Source: Sorex araneus | Taxonomy: Eukaryota > Chordata > Mammalia > Eulipotyphla > Soricidae | DNA: 64,000 nucleotides | Reading direction: 5' to 3' | Assembly: GCF_027595985.1 (NCBI RefSeq) | Contig: NC_073303.1 | Span: 26,441,723 to 26,505,722 of the forward strand | Shown: in pieces, positions 52,355 through 63,479 of the stretch | Layout: each line of letters begins with the position of its first letter | How positions within the stretch are numbered: position 1 is the first letter of the stretch | Program-made: the position numbers and the translations under genes | Notes under the pieces: generated by a model | Told to the model about the DNA's origin: nothing | The model's input: only the letters and a program-made list of their open reading frames with translations | Database searches by the model: none

Positions 52355-52912
52355 GTTTTCTTTTTCTGTGTTCGGGCCCTACCCAGTGGTGCTCAGGGAC
52401 TGCTCCTGGCTCTGTGCTCAGGAGTGAGCCTGCGGTGCTCTGGGGACTGTAAGTGGTGCTGGGGGTTAGAGCGGGGTCACGGGTGCCAAGCCTCAGGCGG
52501 GGGCAGACCTCCTCGACACTCTGGCTTCCATTTTTCTTGATAGACTCTGATGCACAGTATTTTTAGGTTTTGTTGGTTTGCCTTTGGGCCACATCTGCTG
52601 AACTCAGGGTTTTCTTGAATGGGCCGTCTCCGGCTGTGCTCAGGGCTTACTCCTGGCTCTGCGTGCTCGGGCTCAGGTGACCATGTGGGGTGCCGGGGAT
52701 CGAACTTGGGTTAGCTGCATGTAAGACAAACGGCTCACCCACTGGTTCCTGACCCCAGGGTTTATTTGTTTTTGGTTTTGGGCTATGCCTGGTGATGCTC
52801 AGGTGTTAACTCCTGGCTCTGTGCTTGGGGCCATATAGGATGCTGAGGATCAAACCCAGGCTGGCCATGTGCAAGGCAAACACCCTCCCCACTGTACTAG
52901 CTTCCTGACCCC
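52355..52912 (-). mobile_element. Three minus-strand type A SINEs
   Basis: Copies at about 52355-52520, 52563-52756 and 52762-52912, each from a GGGCC/GGGCTA tail region to a TGACCCC-type head end. Confidence 0.8.
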
Positions 52913-53029
52913 CTGGTCCCAAGTTTCGATAGTTTTAACAATTACCTAATTATTTTGGTTCTTTGCGGTCACGTTTAATATTCATATCCATGGCCATGCA
53001 GAGATCGTGCAGATATACCTCTTTATCTT

Positions 53030-53250
53030 TTTTCTTTTTTTAGGTGGTGGTGGGGTAATCCATTTTAAGCAGTGCCCTAGGGCCCTTTGGCCACTCCCAG
53101 TATACTTAGAGCAGCTGTGGGGACCAGGTACCCTTGGCCTGGTGACACTGACCACCTGGCCACAGCTTGCAGTGCTGGGATGGGGGTAGCACCAAGCAGG
53201 GCCAAGGATTGATTGGGGGCCTCTGTGTGCAAGGCCTGTGCTCCAATTTT
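53030..53250 (-). mobile_element. Decayed SINE with extra internal sequence
   Basis: GGTGGTGGTGGGGTAATCC...CCAAGGATTGATTGGGGGCC...GCAAGGCCTGTGCTCC. Confidence 0.55.
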
Positions 53251-53345
53251 CTATTAAGAGTTTTGTGGTTTTAGTTCTTAAATTTAGGTCACTGATTTGT
53301 TTTTAGTTGCTTTATGTGTATGGCAAGAGATGGTTGCCTTTATTC

Positions 53346-54085
53346 TATGGAGTTTGATTATGTCATATGCTTTGTCTTTTCATTGACTGCATTCCATATG
53401 TCTCTTTCTCTTGTATTAGGTATATGCTTAACTCTCTGTGGCCATCATTAAAAATTATGCCAGGAAAATACACTAACTCCGCTGGTGTGTGTGGGGGAGA
53501 GTGGGAATTGATATTTCCCCAAACTAAACATGTCTAAAAGATCAGTTTATGCTTTTCCCTACCTCCAGGTTTTCTGACATTTCCAGTTCTGTTAATAGCT
53601 CCAAAGATCTCCCAGACATTTGGCTAGAACTGAGTTATTTCCAACACCCTCTCTTTCCTGGACACCCCAGATCCCCTGCCAAGCTGGTTCATTTCCACTC
53701 TGCAGGATACCTCCCAACTGTCTCCTTTTTCCATTCCCCCTGCCACCACCACGTTCGTTTGCAGATTATGTTACCACTAGCAGGATGACATAAGAATAGT
53801 CTCCAAATTGGTTTTCTCCACCTGGCAAGTTCTCTTCCAGTCCAGTTTGCAGACATAACCACTACCAGATCCATTTATTTTGAATCACAGCTGTGACCAG
53901 GGACTTGACTTGCTAAGAAAGCTCTAATAGTACCTAGTTGAGCTTTGGTTTGACTGAGAGTCCTCCAGAGATTGAGCTCAGCTCTGCTGCCTCTGCCTTC
54001 CTGTGGCATGTCTTTCTGCTGAATAGCCTGCTTCCTCTGTCCCATGCAAGCGGATCTAAACTTGCTATCCACATGTAATGACTGC
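53346..54085. other. Unique or very old repeat-derived intron sequence
   Basis: 53540-53870 has a pyrimidine-rich CTGCCACCACC...AGTCTCCAAATTGG layout reminiscent of old L2-type sequence. I cannot assign it firmly. Confidence 0.35.
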
Positions 54086-54089
54086 TTTT

Positions 54090-54262
54090 CGATTCTTTTT
54101 TGGAGGGCGGAAGCACACCCAACAGTGCTCAGGGGTACTCCTGGCTCTGTGCTTAGGAAAGACTCCTGATGGTGATTGGGGCCATCATATGGGATGCCGA
54201 GGATTGAAACCAGGTTGTCTTGTTCTGGCAAAGGCCCTACCTGCTGTACTGTCATTCCGGCC
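54090..54262 (-). mobile_element. Type A SINE
   Basis: GCACACCCAACAGTGCTCAGG...CATTCCGGCC. Confidence 0.88.
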
Positions 54263-54464
54263 TCTTGAATCTTGTTTTGTGAAGCATGATAGTTTTCATG
54301 GAATGAAACTTGCTTAGAAAGATGTGAGAGGAGAGGAGGAGGAAATGAGTGTGCAAAAGAGAACACAGGTTTCTCCGTGGTGAATAAAAAGCAAAGAAAT
54401 CCAGAGAGCGCAGGCGAGATACTCACGGGAGGACTCTGGCTGAAGAGCAGGGCTTGGTTTCGGT

Positions 54465-54537
54465 TTCTGTGGGCAGGGATTGAACCCAAGATGGCACATG
54501 TACACGCAAGTGGTCAGTCTGGGCTACATCCTGGGCC
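54465..54537 (-). mobile_element. tRNA-Ala/ID-like element
   Basis: On the minus strand: CAGGATGTAGCCCAGACTGA ... TTGGGTTCAATCCCTGCCC, with tRNA-like length and boxes. Confidence 0.6.
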
Positions 54538-54769
54538 TGGTTTCCCACTTTGACACTTTTTTCCTTCTCCCCGGAATGCTGTTCTTTCCTCATTTTCTGT
54601 TTCATGAAATCCCATTCTTCTGAAATTGTCATACTAGTCATTAGCTCAGAGTAGTTCTGTCTTCTAAGCTCTAGTCTTTTTCAGAACATTTGCCACATGT
54701 AATACATATCTTTGAGGAAAAAAATACTTAGTAATAGCCTTAGTTTCACCATTAGTGTCTGATGCAATG

Positions 54770-54812
54770 ATTTATATGTAGTAGGTACTTAGTAAATATT
54801 TGTTAAAGTAGT
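54770..54812 (+). mobile_element. L2/MIR-type 3' tail remnant
   Basis: TATGTAGTAGGTACTTAGTAAATATTTGTTAAAG matches the conserved end ATAGTAGGTGCTCAATAAAT of these families. Confidence 0.6.
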
Positions 54813-54998
54813 GTTTGATCATACTGGGCATGGAGGCAAAGTCTTTTTCAGTAAAATATTGAAGTTTACTGCTACCAGAAAAAAACAAGTTCTGTTAGCT
54901 TAAATAGTTCCTTAATCCTGCTTGTTAGGCTTTTTTTTTTTTTAACATAACAATTTAAGCTTAACAGTAATAGTTATTGTTTCTAGAGCAGTTTGGTC

Positions 54999-55033
54999 TT
55001 TTGTATGTGTGTGTGTGTGTGTGTGTGTCTGGG
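54999..55033. repeat. (TG)n microsatellite
   Basis: About 14 TG units directly left of a SINE. Confidence 0.9.
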
Positions 55034-55041
55034 AGTAATGG

Positions 55042-55447
55042 GGTGGGGGGTCACACCCAGCAGTGCTCAGGGGTTACTCCTAGCTTTGCACTCAGGAATT
55101 ACTCCTGGCGGTGCTTGGGGGACCATGGAATGCCGGGGACCGAACCCGGGTTGCCTGTGTGCAAGGCAAACGCCCTACCTACTGTAGTATCTACCACTCC
55201 TGCCCCATAGTTAGATGTTCCCATTTTATATCCTCACCTTTGCAGGCATATTTCCTTGTATGGGAAATACCTTTTGTTTGGTTTTGAGCCAGCAGCAGGC
55301 AGCACTCAGGACTTACTTCTGACTCTGCACTCCAGAATCACCTCTGGTGGGACTCGAGGGACCATCTGGGATCCAGGGGATCGAGCCCCTGGCTGGCCAC
55401 TAGGCACTGAGCTAGACAAGCTCTCCCCACTGTGCCTCTCTAGCCTC
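55042..55447 (-). mobile_element. Young (55042-55206) and old (55270-55447) type A SINEs
   Basis: The first reads GGTCACACCCAGCAGTGC...GGGACCGAACCCGGG, the second GAGCCAGCAGCAGGCAGC...CCTCTCTAGCCTC. Confidence 0.85.
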
Positions 55448-55599
55448 TGAATATCTTTTGTAATTCAGTGGAAGAGATAATTTATTATAGGGTAACACTT
55501 TGTTTGAGGAATAGAGAGCTCTGAAGTTCTTTGGGATCTCTGCTGGTATGTGTCTTGGTGGGAAACTTTTCTTTCTTTCCCCTCACTGGCTTGTCAAGG

Positions 55600-55808
55600 G
55601 TACACCCAGCTGTGCTGATGACCTGGTGTTGGAATCTAAGCCAGGGCTCCTTTGTGTACCATAGCACGCTTGACCACGTGAGCCCCAGTGCAGCCAAAAG
55701 AAAGCCTTATTCACGCGCCTGTGCGCCAAGGGACCATGTGGTGCCAGGGATTGAACCCAGACTGCCCGAGAAGCGTGTGCTCAGCCCACCAAGCTAGCTC
55801 TCTGGCCC
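55600..55808 (-). mobile_element. Old type A SINE, enlarged
   Basis: GGTACACCCAGCTGTGCTG...GGGACCATGTGGTGCCAGG...GCTCTCTGGCCCC with about 40 bp of extra body. Confidence 0.65.
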
Positions 55809-55847
55809 CAGAGAACTTTTAAAAGGAACATAAACACACCACTCTTG

Positions 55848-56096
55848 GGCTGGAGCGATAGCCCAGCGGGTGGGGCGTTTGCCTTGCATGCCGCTGACCC
55901 AGGTTCAATTCCTCCGCTCCTCTCGGAGAGCCAGGCAAGCTACCGAGAGTATTTCGCCCCCACGGCATAACCTGGCAAGCTACCTGTGGCATAATCAGTA
56001 TGCCAAAAAGAGTAACAACAAGTCTCACAATGGAGAAGTTACTGGTGCCCGCTCGAGCAAGTGGATGGGCAACAGGATGACTACAGTGATGATAGT
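55848..56096 (+). mobile_element. Full-length type B SINE, sense to ILRUN
   Basis: GGGCTGGAGCGATAGCCCAG head, CTCTCGGAGAGCC linker, GTGCCCGCTCGAGCAAG module and a tail of ACAGTGATGATAGTGAT units. ATAAACACAC...CTCTT borders both ends. Confidence 0.95.
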
Positions 56097-56667
56097 GATA
56101 AACACACTCTTAAGCCCATACACTTTAGGAGGGTCTAAACGAGGGATGCAAACTACAATTCTTTAGATTGCGTGTCTAGAACAGGAACAGTTGATGCTAA
56201 AGTGTGTGAGCTGAGAGCATTTGCGTTCTACGGAGTCTGATGGTTACTTGCCTTCAGACAGACGTTGCCCTGTTGGCATGGTGCGCTTAATGGTAGGTTC
56301 TCTCATTTTTCCAAAGAGAAGACAACAGTTGAAACTTTTACAGGAATGTTCTGATTTTCTAACGGGTAGTTAATTCCGGTATTTTATTACACTGACCCAA
56401 GAAGTACATCTGTAGTGAGATTTGTAATCTCTGGACTAAAAGTGAAAAGTAAAAATTCTCACTTTTAGTCCCTTTCTTCCCTTTCTTGTCCTGCACGCCT
56501 GTGTTTTTCCTTTACACTGTCTTGCCCGTCTCGATGTTTCTTTGCTTGCCCTTTCCACCCTGGAGAAGCCCGTGTTCACGCTCCACCATGGACTTCGCCC
56601 TTTCTCTCTTCTCACATCTGAAAGATTCAGTAAAAGCTTTCTTGCTCAAAAAAAAAAGTCCTTTACA
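56097..56667. other. Unique intron sequence with a 13-bp inverted repeat
   Basis: GGACTAAAAGTGA (56433-56445) and TCACTTTTAGTCC (56459-56471) pair perfectly across 13 nt. The remainder is unassigned. Confidence 0.6.
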
Positions 56668-56838
56668 GGGGCTGGAGTGATAGCACAGCGGGTAGGGCGT
56701 TTGCCTTGCACGCGGCCAACCCTGGTTCGAATCCCAACATCCCATATGGTCCCCTGAGCACCGCCAGGGGTAATTCCTGAGTGCAGAGCCAGGAGTAACC
56801 CCTGTGCATCGCCAGGTGTGACCCAAAAAGCAAAAAAA
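56668..56838 (+). mobile_element. Young type A SINE, sense to ILRUN, with target-site duplication
   Basis: AAGTCCTTTACA precedes the copy (ends 56667) and follows its A-tail (ends 56855). Intact A box, and B box with one change. Confidence 0.97.
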
Positions 56839-57167
56839 AAAAAAAGTCCTTTACATAGAGAAATAAAATATGAAAAGTATCAAACAATGACAAACCATGA
56901 GTAGTCTTTCTTTGATTATATAATGGAGCTCATCAGAATTGGGCAGAGGAAAGAGGAAACGATAAGGAAGAACAGAAACATTAGGTCATTGATACAGGTC
57001 ATATTAAAGTCTCAGGAACCTTCGTAGTGATGAAGTTAGGTAACTTTCATCAACATACAAATACTAATGTAAATGTCAACATGTTTTCTAAGCTAATAAA
57101 AATAATAAAAAGGGAAAAAGCCTTTCCCTATTTTAGATACAGACACTACTAAGCGAAATTTCTTTTC

Positions 57168-57552
57168 AGACAGCCCCCAGAGGTGCTCGGGGCTTACTCC
57201 TGGCTCTGTGCTCAGGGATCACTCCTGGTGGGCTTTTAGGAGCTGTATAGGGTCCCAGGGCTCCAGTCCTGCTCTGACACTGGCAAAGCTAGAATCACAA
57301 CTGCCGTACTTCCCAGGCCCGGACAGTTTTATTTTTTGAAATTTTTTGTGTATGTTTTTGTGCACTATATAGGCACTCATATGCAGAGAAAGTTTTGTTT
57401 TTTTCCCCGGGGGCACATCAGGCTGTGCTCAGGGCTCTGGCTTAGTACTCTGTGATTACTGTTACTCACGGGACCATACAGGATGCCGGAGATTGACCCT
57501 GACCGCGCGTGCAAGGCAAATGCCCTACCTGCTGTCCTATTGCTCCGGCCCC
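57168..57552 (-). mobile_element. Two type A SINEs
   Basis: Copies at 57168-57320 (ends ACTTCCCAGGCCCG) and 57395-57552 (ends ATTGCTCCGGCCCC). Confidence 0.85.
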
Positions 57553-57574
57553 TGTTTTTAAATTAGTGTGGTGG

Positions 57575-57740
57575 CTGGAGAGGGTAGGGCTAAGGTACTT
57601 GCCTTGCATGTCACTGACTCTGGTTCAATCCTTCGTGACCACATGGTCCCCTGATCACCGGTGAGAGCGACCCCCAAGCATATAGCCCTGAGTTGCGCCT
57701 GAGCACTGCTGGATGTATTCCCCCAAAAAAACAAAAACAG
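57575..57740 (+). mobile_element. Old type A SINE, sense to ILRUN
   Basis: GGCTGGAGAGGGTAGGGCTAAGG...GCTGGATGTATTCCCCC(A)n. Confidence 0.85.
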
Positions 57741-58320
57741 AGCAATGCAATGTAAACTTTGTTCTCTTCAAATATAGTAGGATTCCGTCACGATATTAAG
57801 CAAAACACTTATCTAGTAATTATACACCATTAATAAAACATTTTTCTATGATGAAAGCAATTTTCTAAGTAAACTAGTAGTAAGCTTGTCTGAATCTGCT
57901 TAGGAGGTATTGTCAGAGAATAATATGAAAGTTAAACTTCTGAGGCGTCTAAAAGATAAACAGACCTGCCGAAGAAGTGCAGATGAGGCGAATCAATTTT
58001 TCACCCGTGGGAAAGGGGATTGATTTTGCAAGTGGTTTTTCTAATGATTTTTAAAGTTAATGTGTGTCTTAGGGAAAGGGGAGCAGTTTATCCCAAACGT
58101 GGAACTCTGCCACTGAATTGGCTACGGACGGGGGCATTTTCTCAAATAGTCGTGCTGAGCCTTGGTCTGGAAAGTGTCTCTGAAGGCTCACATCCGAGTG
58201 ACGGTGCTTGAGGCCAGTGACTCACAGCATGTATGGAACAGCAGCCTACTTGATGATTGATTGAATGGTACATGCTGTACTTCTGAAGTGCTCTCTGTGA
58301 AGTGCTCTCTGGTCAGCATC
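57741..58320. other. Unique intron sequence, nothing recognised
   Basis: About 0.58 kb, AT-rich on the left; no exon or repeat hallmark. Confidence 0.4.
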
Positions 58321-58324
58321 CCCC

Positions 58325-58705
58325 CCCCTTCCACTTCTCTCCCTCCCTTTGGGCCTCCTCTGGAGACCTATTGGTGGAGGGGGGAGGGTGCTGGAAGACA
58401 GACCGAGTGCAGGACCATAAGGCTCTATTATTTCTCTGGCCCAGGATTTTCTAAAGCAAATTTTGCCGTAACTTTGTTTTTGGGCCACATTCACATGCGG
58501 AAAAAGAGGTTTTTAGGTTTTTTTGTGTGTGTCCCGTGCCCACCCCCCCTCACCTCTATCGGGAATGTGGCTCCACACCCATCTTACTCCTGGCTCTGCA
58601 TTTAGGAAACAGTCACTCGTGGCAGGCGTGGAGAACCTTATGGGTGTCAGGGGTTGAACCCTGGTCGATGCAGGCAAGGCAAAAGTTCTACCTTCTGCCC
58701 CTCCC
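58325..58705 (-). mobile_element. Two decayed SINE copies
   Basis: 58325-58442 keeps GGAGACCTATTGGTGG...TTATTTCTCTGGCCCAG. 58475-58705 keeps TTGGGCCACATTCACATGC plus TTACTCCTGGCTCTGC. Confidence 0.5.
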
Positions 58706-59149
58706 CCCAACTTTTCATTTTAATGACTTATAATAGTAGGGTTTGTCAGAGGGGAAATCACTGCCTGAAACCAGCAGTGCTAGGCCAAGGAGGGTCACAC
58801 TTGATACTCCTGGTGTCCCTGATTCTCTGGGGACCCCACAGGGCTTGAGCTCTAGGCCCCTGCATCCAACAGGAAATGTCCTCCCAACCCCCTTGACAAT
58901 TTTCAAAAACTTAAACAGTCACAACTATTTTAATGTCACAACTACTTCAAGAACTTCGTTGTAGATAAGTTCTAAAGTCCCAGTGAGTGAAAAGTAAACA
59001 AAAATAGGCCATACTTCCAGGGCCCAGAGATAAGTAGTTTTAGCCTTCTGACATATATCTCCCTAACTGCACTGTGTGTATGTGTGTGAATCTGTGTGTA
59101 CTGTAAAACAGGTGGAGTATTACTATATTCCAGGCACTGTGGTTTGTTT
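58706..59149. other. Unique intron sequence
   Basis: Nothing recognised apart from SINE-like words near 58800. Confidence 0.35.
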
Positions 59150-59288
59150 TTTTCAGTGGTGCCCTGGTGTTTCGTATGCGCGGGGCTACTCTGGTGCTGA
59201 TTGGGGGCGCAGCCTCAGTGCTAAGGATCAAACTGGGATTAACTGTGCAAAGCAAGTGCCGTAACCCCTGTACTGTTTCTTTGGCCCT
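59150..59288 (-). mobile_element. Old type A SINE
   Basis: CAGTGGTGCCCTGGTG...GGATCAAACTGGGATTAACTG...GTTTCTTTGGCCC. Confidence 0.7.
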
Positions 59289-59289
59289 C

Positions 59290-59690
59290 CAGGTGCTGTT
59301 TTAACTGACTGAGTAAGCCCCAAAGTACACAAATAAGTAAAGATAAGAACAACAAAAAGGGGATTCTTTTCCGGCTCTGGCAGGGACGAGGCCGACTGTG
59401 CTCCCTTTGTAGGTTCCCCGGAGCCCTGCCTTCCCTCTCCCGCGCTCTGGAGCCGCCTGCATTCTGGATGTTTCTTGGCTTGTAGTGCCTCTCCGTCTTT
59501 GCCTCAAGTAGTCTCGTTGCTTGCTTCCCTCCTTTTGTGGCCTTCGGATCCTCCCTTTAGAAGGCACCAGTCGATTAGGAACCAGCCAAACCTAGCATGA
59601 TATCATCTTAGATCTGCAGAGACTTTCTCAATAAGACCATATTCTGAGGTGCTGGGTTGACATGAATTTTGGGAAACACCGTTAATTAGT
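59290..59690 (-). repeat. Ancient eutherian repeat (same family as 1741-2000)
   Basis: CTGCAGAGACTTTCTCAATAAG, CATATTCTGAGGTGCTGGG and CATGAATTTTGGG match the far end of that family. Family name not assigned; orientation inferred from recall. Confidence 0.5.
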
Positions 59691-59774
59691 ACATGTTCTG
59701 TTTGTAATCTGTTTTTTATGTAATAACTTGTGCCTGTCTTTTTTCATTCATAATGATTTTATTCTCTTTGAAAG

Positions 59775-59876
59775 ACTTTTCGGTTATCCCCTGACCCTGA
59801 ACACGACAGGGACGAGTGAAATGTTACTGGTGCCCGAGCGAGCAAATCGATGAGCAATGGGACGATAGTGATTGTA
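59775..59876 (+). mobile_element. Type B 3' module joined to a different upstream sequence
   Basis: GTTACTGGTGCCCGAGCGAG...GAGCAATGGGACGATAGTGATTG is the type B tail. It is preceded by CCCTGACCCTGAACACGACAGGG instead of the CAAGTCTCACAATGGAGA linker. Confidence 0.75.
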
Positions 59877-59929
59877 TGGATTTACAACAGTAATTCCTAT
59901 GTATGAGAGAGGGAGAGAGAGAGAGACAG

Positions 59930-60056
59930 AGACAGACTTGTCCTCAGGGATCATTTCTAGCGGGGCTGGGGGACCGTAAGGGGATGCAGAGGATCGAACC
60001 CAGGTTGGCTGTGTAGAGCAAGGCAGGTGCCGTATCTGCTATATTGTTTGGCCCAA
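59930..60056 (-). mobile_element. Type A SINE, truncated
   Basis: TTGTCCTCAGGGATCATTTC...GGATCGAACCCAGG...ATTGTTTGGCCC. Confidence 0.82.
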
Positions 60057-60059
60057 GCA

Positions 60060-61080
60060 ATTCCTTTCTGTTGGATATCCAGTTCTAAATTTTTTGTCTA
60101 TACAAACTCCATATTAAACATACTTGTAGCTAAATCTGTTTGCATCCTTAATTATCTTTCTAGAGTTTATTTGTAGAATTAGATTTCTGGGCTAGAGCTA
60201 AACATGGTTACTAATGATCTCAATTCTTAACTGCTAACTTTTCTCCCTGCCAACATTTGGACTAGTTTGTATTTCTGTGAGTAGCTCTTTGATATCTCAT
60301 CAGTACAGTATTATAATTAAAAATATTGCCCCTCTAGTTTGGTAGGATAAAAGATGTCATTGTTTTAATTTGTATTTTGCCATTTCTAATAACTTCTTTT
60401 TATGTTGTCAGTTCTATTTTTTTTCATGCATTGACTGACTGGTTCCATGGTCCACTGGTTCTGTGGGGAGTTTGTCTTTGGGAAATAGAAGTACCTTTCT
60501 CTCCTTACTGTAATAGTAGTAATACTGAATAGGAAAAAACATACAGTTCAGAAATATTGAAGACAGTAAAGCTAATGGTAAACAACTCAGAGCTAGTCAT
60601 TGCAGCTTCTTGTTCATACATGTTCATATAGAGATTCATATGCATAACATTTTAAGTTAAAATAGAAGCATACATATCTATGGCCTATTTCCCCACTAAG
60701 CGTATTATAGGTATCTTTCTGTTTTTTTATGACTACTAGTATTCCATTAAGTATTTTGTAACTTATAGAACTATTTACTGATTTTTTTAATTTATCAGCA
60801 TTATAAATCTGCTCACTTGTCTAATTTTTTCCCCTAATTTAAAAAAATTCTGATATATTACCTATGTATTTAGGAATAATTCCCACCAGTGGAATCTTTT
60901 TCAGGTCAGAATACGTTCTTTGGAAGTTCCTGATAAACATTGTCAGATTGCTTTCATAAGGGATATGCCAGTTAATAATCACAGGCATTAGGAAGCCTGT
61001 TTTCTAGGAATTACAACTTTTTACTTCTGGATCAATTTATAAATAAGATTTGCATTATTTGCATTTCCTTGGTTGCTGGT
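60060..61080 (-). mobile_element. Old L1M 3' UTR fragments, antisense to ILRUN
   Basis: Two partly overlapping passages through the same L1M section: 60060-60415, and 60640-61080 (AGTATTCCATTAAGTATTTTG, AGGAATAATTCCCACCAGTGG). They suggest two copies or an internal duplication. Confidence 0.65.
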
Positions 61081-61084
61081 AAAG

Positions 61085-61640
61085 TCTTTGTGTGTGTATT
61101 TGTGTGCTTGAGCGTGTGTGTGCATGCATGTGTTTGCGTGCTTGCACTTGTTTTTCCCTCTTTCCCCTCCCTTTGCTGCTTGTACTGTGGCTGGGGCTTG
61201 AACCCCTGCTTTTCAGTGCTCACATTGTAATCGCCGCGCACCCCGGTCCTTGGCTCGCTCGCAGTGCTCATCAGGGTTTCTGCTAATCTTGGTTGCAGAG
61301 CTCTCAGACTTGGTTGTGGCGTTTGCTGGTGGTTGTGCGCCTTGTTGTGTTGGGGGTCGCAAGAGGCAGCTTGGATTGAGTTTCCCACGGGGCTGGTGCG
61401 GGGTCAGACTCCAGGGCAGGCTCCCACAGGCACACTGGGCCACTCTTCCTAGCGCTTCTCTCACCGTCAGCCCTCAGTTTTTCCGGATGTTCCGTGTAAC
61501 CATTGCTCTGTTTTCAGCCTCTCTGGATCAGTCTTGCTAGTGGAGAGGAGAAACTCCCCAAGAAGTGCTCACAGGTCCCTGTGATACCCCGCTGTAAGGT
61601 GCTGGGGCCACGGAGCCAGAACTCCTTGACTTTTTTGTTC
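61085..61640. other. Unique or unassigned intron sequence
   Basis: A TGTGTG-rich patch (61090-61150) is followed by a GGGGCTTGAACCCCTGC SINE-head-like word. Nothing firm. Confidence 0.35.
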
Positions 61641-61915
61641 TTTGGGGAGGGATGGTCTGGGCCAAACGAGTGTCGACTCCTGGTTCTGTGCTCTGGGGTC
61701 GCTCCTGGTGATGCTTGGGGGATCACACTTTGTGCCAGGGACAGAGCCAGAAGCTGCCTCCTGCAGATGCAGTGCCTGAATCCCGTGCTGTTTTTCTGGC
61801 CCAGAACTGCTTGGCCTTCGCGGTGTGGGGGCTGCCATGTGATGCTGGGGGTTGAACCTTGGTCCCTGCACGTTCAAGGCATGCACCTCTCAGTCCTCTT
61901 TATCTCCCTGGCCCT
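61640..61915 (-). mobile_element. Two decayed type A SINEs
   Basis: Copies at 61640-61803 (ends TTTCTGGCCCAG) and 61805-61915 (GGGGTTGAACCTTGGTCCC...CTCCCTGGCCC). Confidence 0.7.
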
Positions 61916-61954
61916 GGGTTTGTCCTTCAGTGTAAACATACACTTGCGGACTTT

Positions 61955-62075
61955 GTGACCAGTTCCTTCCCCTCGGTTGATGTTTCCAAGGTCTGTCACG
62001 TTGCAGTCCGTATCTTACAAGGATAGCCATTGCTTTATTCCTGAGGGTTCTCGTGTTTAAAAATCATTAAAAAAA
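61955..62075 (-). mobile_element. Small L1M fragment
   Basis: TTTCCAAGGTCTGTCACGTTG...CATTGCTTTATTCCTGAGGG resembles the antisense L1M 3' UTR. Confidence 0.45.
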
Positions 62076-62088
62076 AAAAAAATTTCGG

Positions 62089-62254
62089 TCCGGGCCAGAG
62101 TAATAAGTGTAACCAGTCGGGTGTTTGCCTTGCATGCAGCTGACCTGAGTTTGATCCCCAGCACCCCTTATGGTCCCCTGACCCCGCCAGGAGTGATCCC
62201 TGAGCACAGAGCCAGGAGTAAGCCTGAGCACCACCGTGTGCCCCTCAGCCCCTC
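62089..62254 (+). mobile_element. Type A SINE, sense to ILRUN
   Basis: GTCCGGGCCAGAGTAATAAG...GAGTTTGATCCCCAG...CACCACCGTGTGCCCC. Confidence 0.9.
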
Positions 62255-62402
62255 CCTCCCACCACCCCCCCTTACTCCCTTATCAGACAGTATTAGATTT
62301 TTTTCAGGAATAAATTTTTTTTTCTTCATACTTTCTGTCCCTGCCAGAGGGTGTAACTTACTGCCAATCTCATGTTTTTCTTTAACTATTAATATTTTTG
62401 GG

Positions 62403-62470
62403 GTGGTGCTTAGGATCAGGCAGCGGCCTCGTTTGTGCAAGGCTCTAGTACTGAGCTACATCTCCAGCCT
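62403..62470 (-). mobile_element. tRNA-Ala/ID-like element
   Basis: On the minus strand: GGCTGGAGATGTAGCTCAGT ... GCCTTGCACAAACGAGG, the GATGTAGCTCAGT core of tRNA-Ala. Confidence 0.65.
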
Positions 62471-62734
62471 CAAACTTGAATGCTTTAAAAAATGTATTCT
62501 TTATGCTAGGCCATTTTCATACTGACCCCATCACAGCTTTCATTGTTTAGATTTTTCCTAATTGGGAGTCCATAACTGTCGATACATTGCCCTGTTTATA
62601 GATGGCATGTCTCCTCCCCCATTCTTCAACACACACCACACCACACACACACACAGAATAACTCATACAGTTACTGTTTGTGCCGTAACCTCTGTTTCGT
62701 AACCTTTCGCCATAACCTTAGCTTGCTTTCTTCC

Positions 62735-63057
62735 TTTGGTTTTGGTGTTTGGGCAGTGCTCAGGGCTTAGTCTTATCTCAGTGCTCAGGGATTGCTCCTG
62801 GAGAGGATGGGGAATCTTTTGGGTTTAGGGATCACACCCGTGTTACCATAGGCAAAGCCAGTTATTCTCTCTCCAGCCGCAGGTTAGCTTGCTTGATTGC
62901 TTTTCTTTTTCTTCTCCCTCCCTTTCTTTCCTTCCTTCCTTTCCCACATTCCTGGTTTTGCACCCAGGAATCACTCCTGTGGGACTCTGGGGGTTGAACC
63001 TGGGTTGTCTACATGCAGGGCAAGCGCCCTTACCCCTGTACTACCTCTCTGGCCCCC
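62735..63057 (-). mobile_element. Two type A SINEs, the second partly replaced by CCTT repeats
   Basis: Copies at 62750-62880 and 62940-63057 (TTGCACCCAGGAATCACTCC...CTACCTCTCTGGCCCCC), with (CCTT)n at 62915-62945. Confidence 0.78.
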
Positions 63058-63475
63058 GCAGCTACTTCCTTGTTGGTTGATGGACAGTGCCTGGTTCTGC
63101 TTTGTACAGCGGCTCCAGAGTAGGTACCCTTATGCTAGGCTCCTAGCTCCTAGGGGAGGAATTGCTGGTGGCGAGTGTGTGGGTAGTTTCAAGTCTGAGA
63201 GGCTACGTCAGTTACTCCAGGAGCATCATACTAGGCTGTTTTAGTTTTGCTTTTATTTTGCAGACACCCCGCAGTGCTTTCGTCTACTCCCCGGTCCCGC
63301 TCCAACCCTTAAGTCTGCATGTGAGGGTATACTTGCCGGCCACCCTTTGATGAGCCCAGGAACAGTGATTTACGTGGCTGCTGGCCGGAGGGGTTCAACT
63401 ATGTTCATCTTAACTTGTGTTGCTCTAATAGAAACGAGGCTGGTCGTCTTTCCGTAGTTTTAGTGGCCAGTTGTA
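63058..63475. other. Unique intron sequence
   Basis: About 0.4 kb; nothing recognised. Confidence 0.4.
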
Positions 63476-63479
63476 TTTT

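Larger units (their letters stand above)
50945..53345 (-). mobile_element. Old L1M (3' UTR to late ORF2), antisense to ILRUN, fragmented
   Basis: Pieces at 50945-51590, 51762-51915, 52085-52200, 52913-53010 and 53250-53345 follow L1M in reverse (CATAAGTGGAGTCTACAGTATTTG, GGTGTTTATCAGGTATATATTTAC). Intervening SINEs account for the gaps. Confidence 0.75.
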
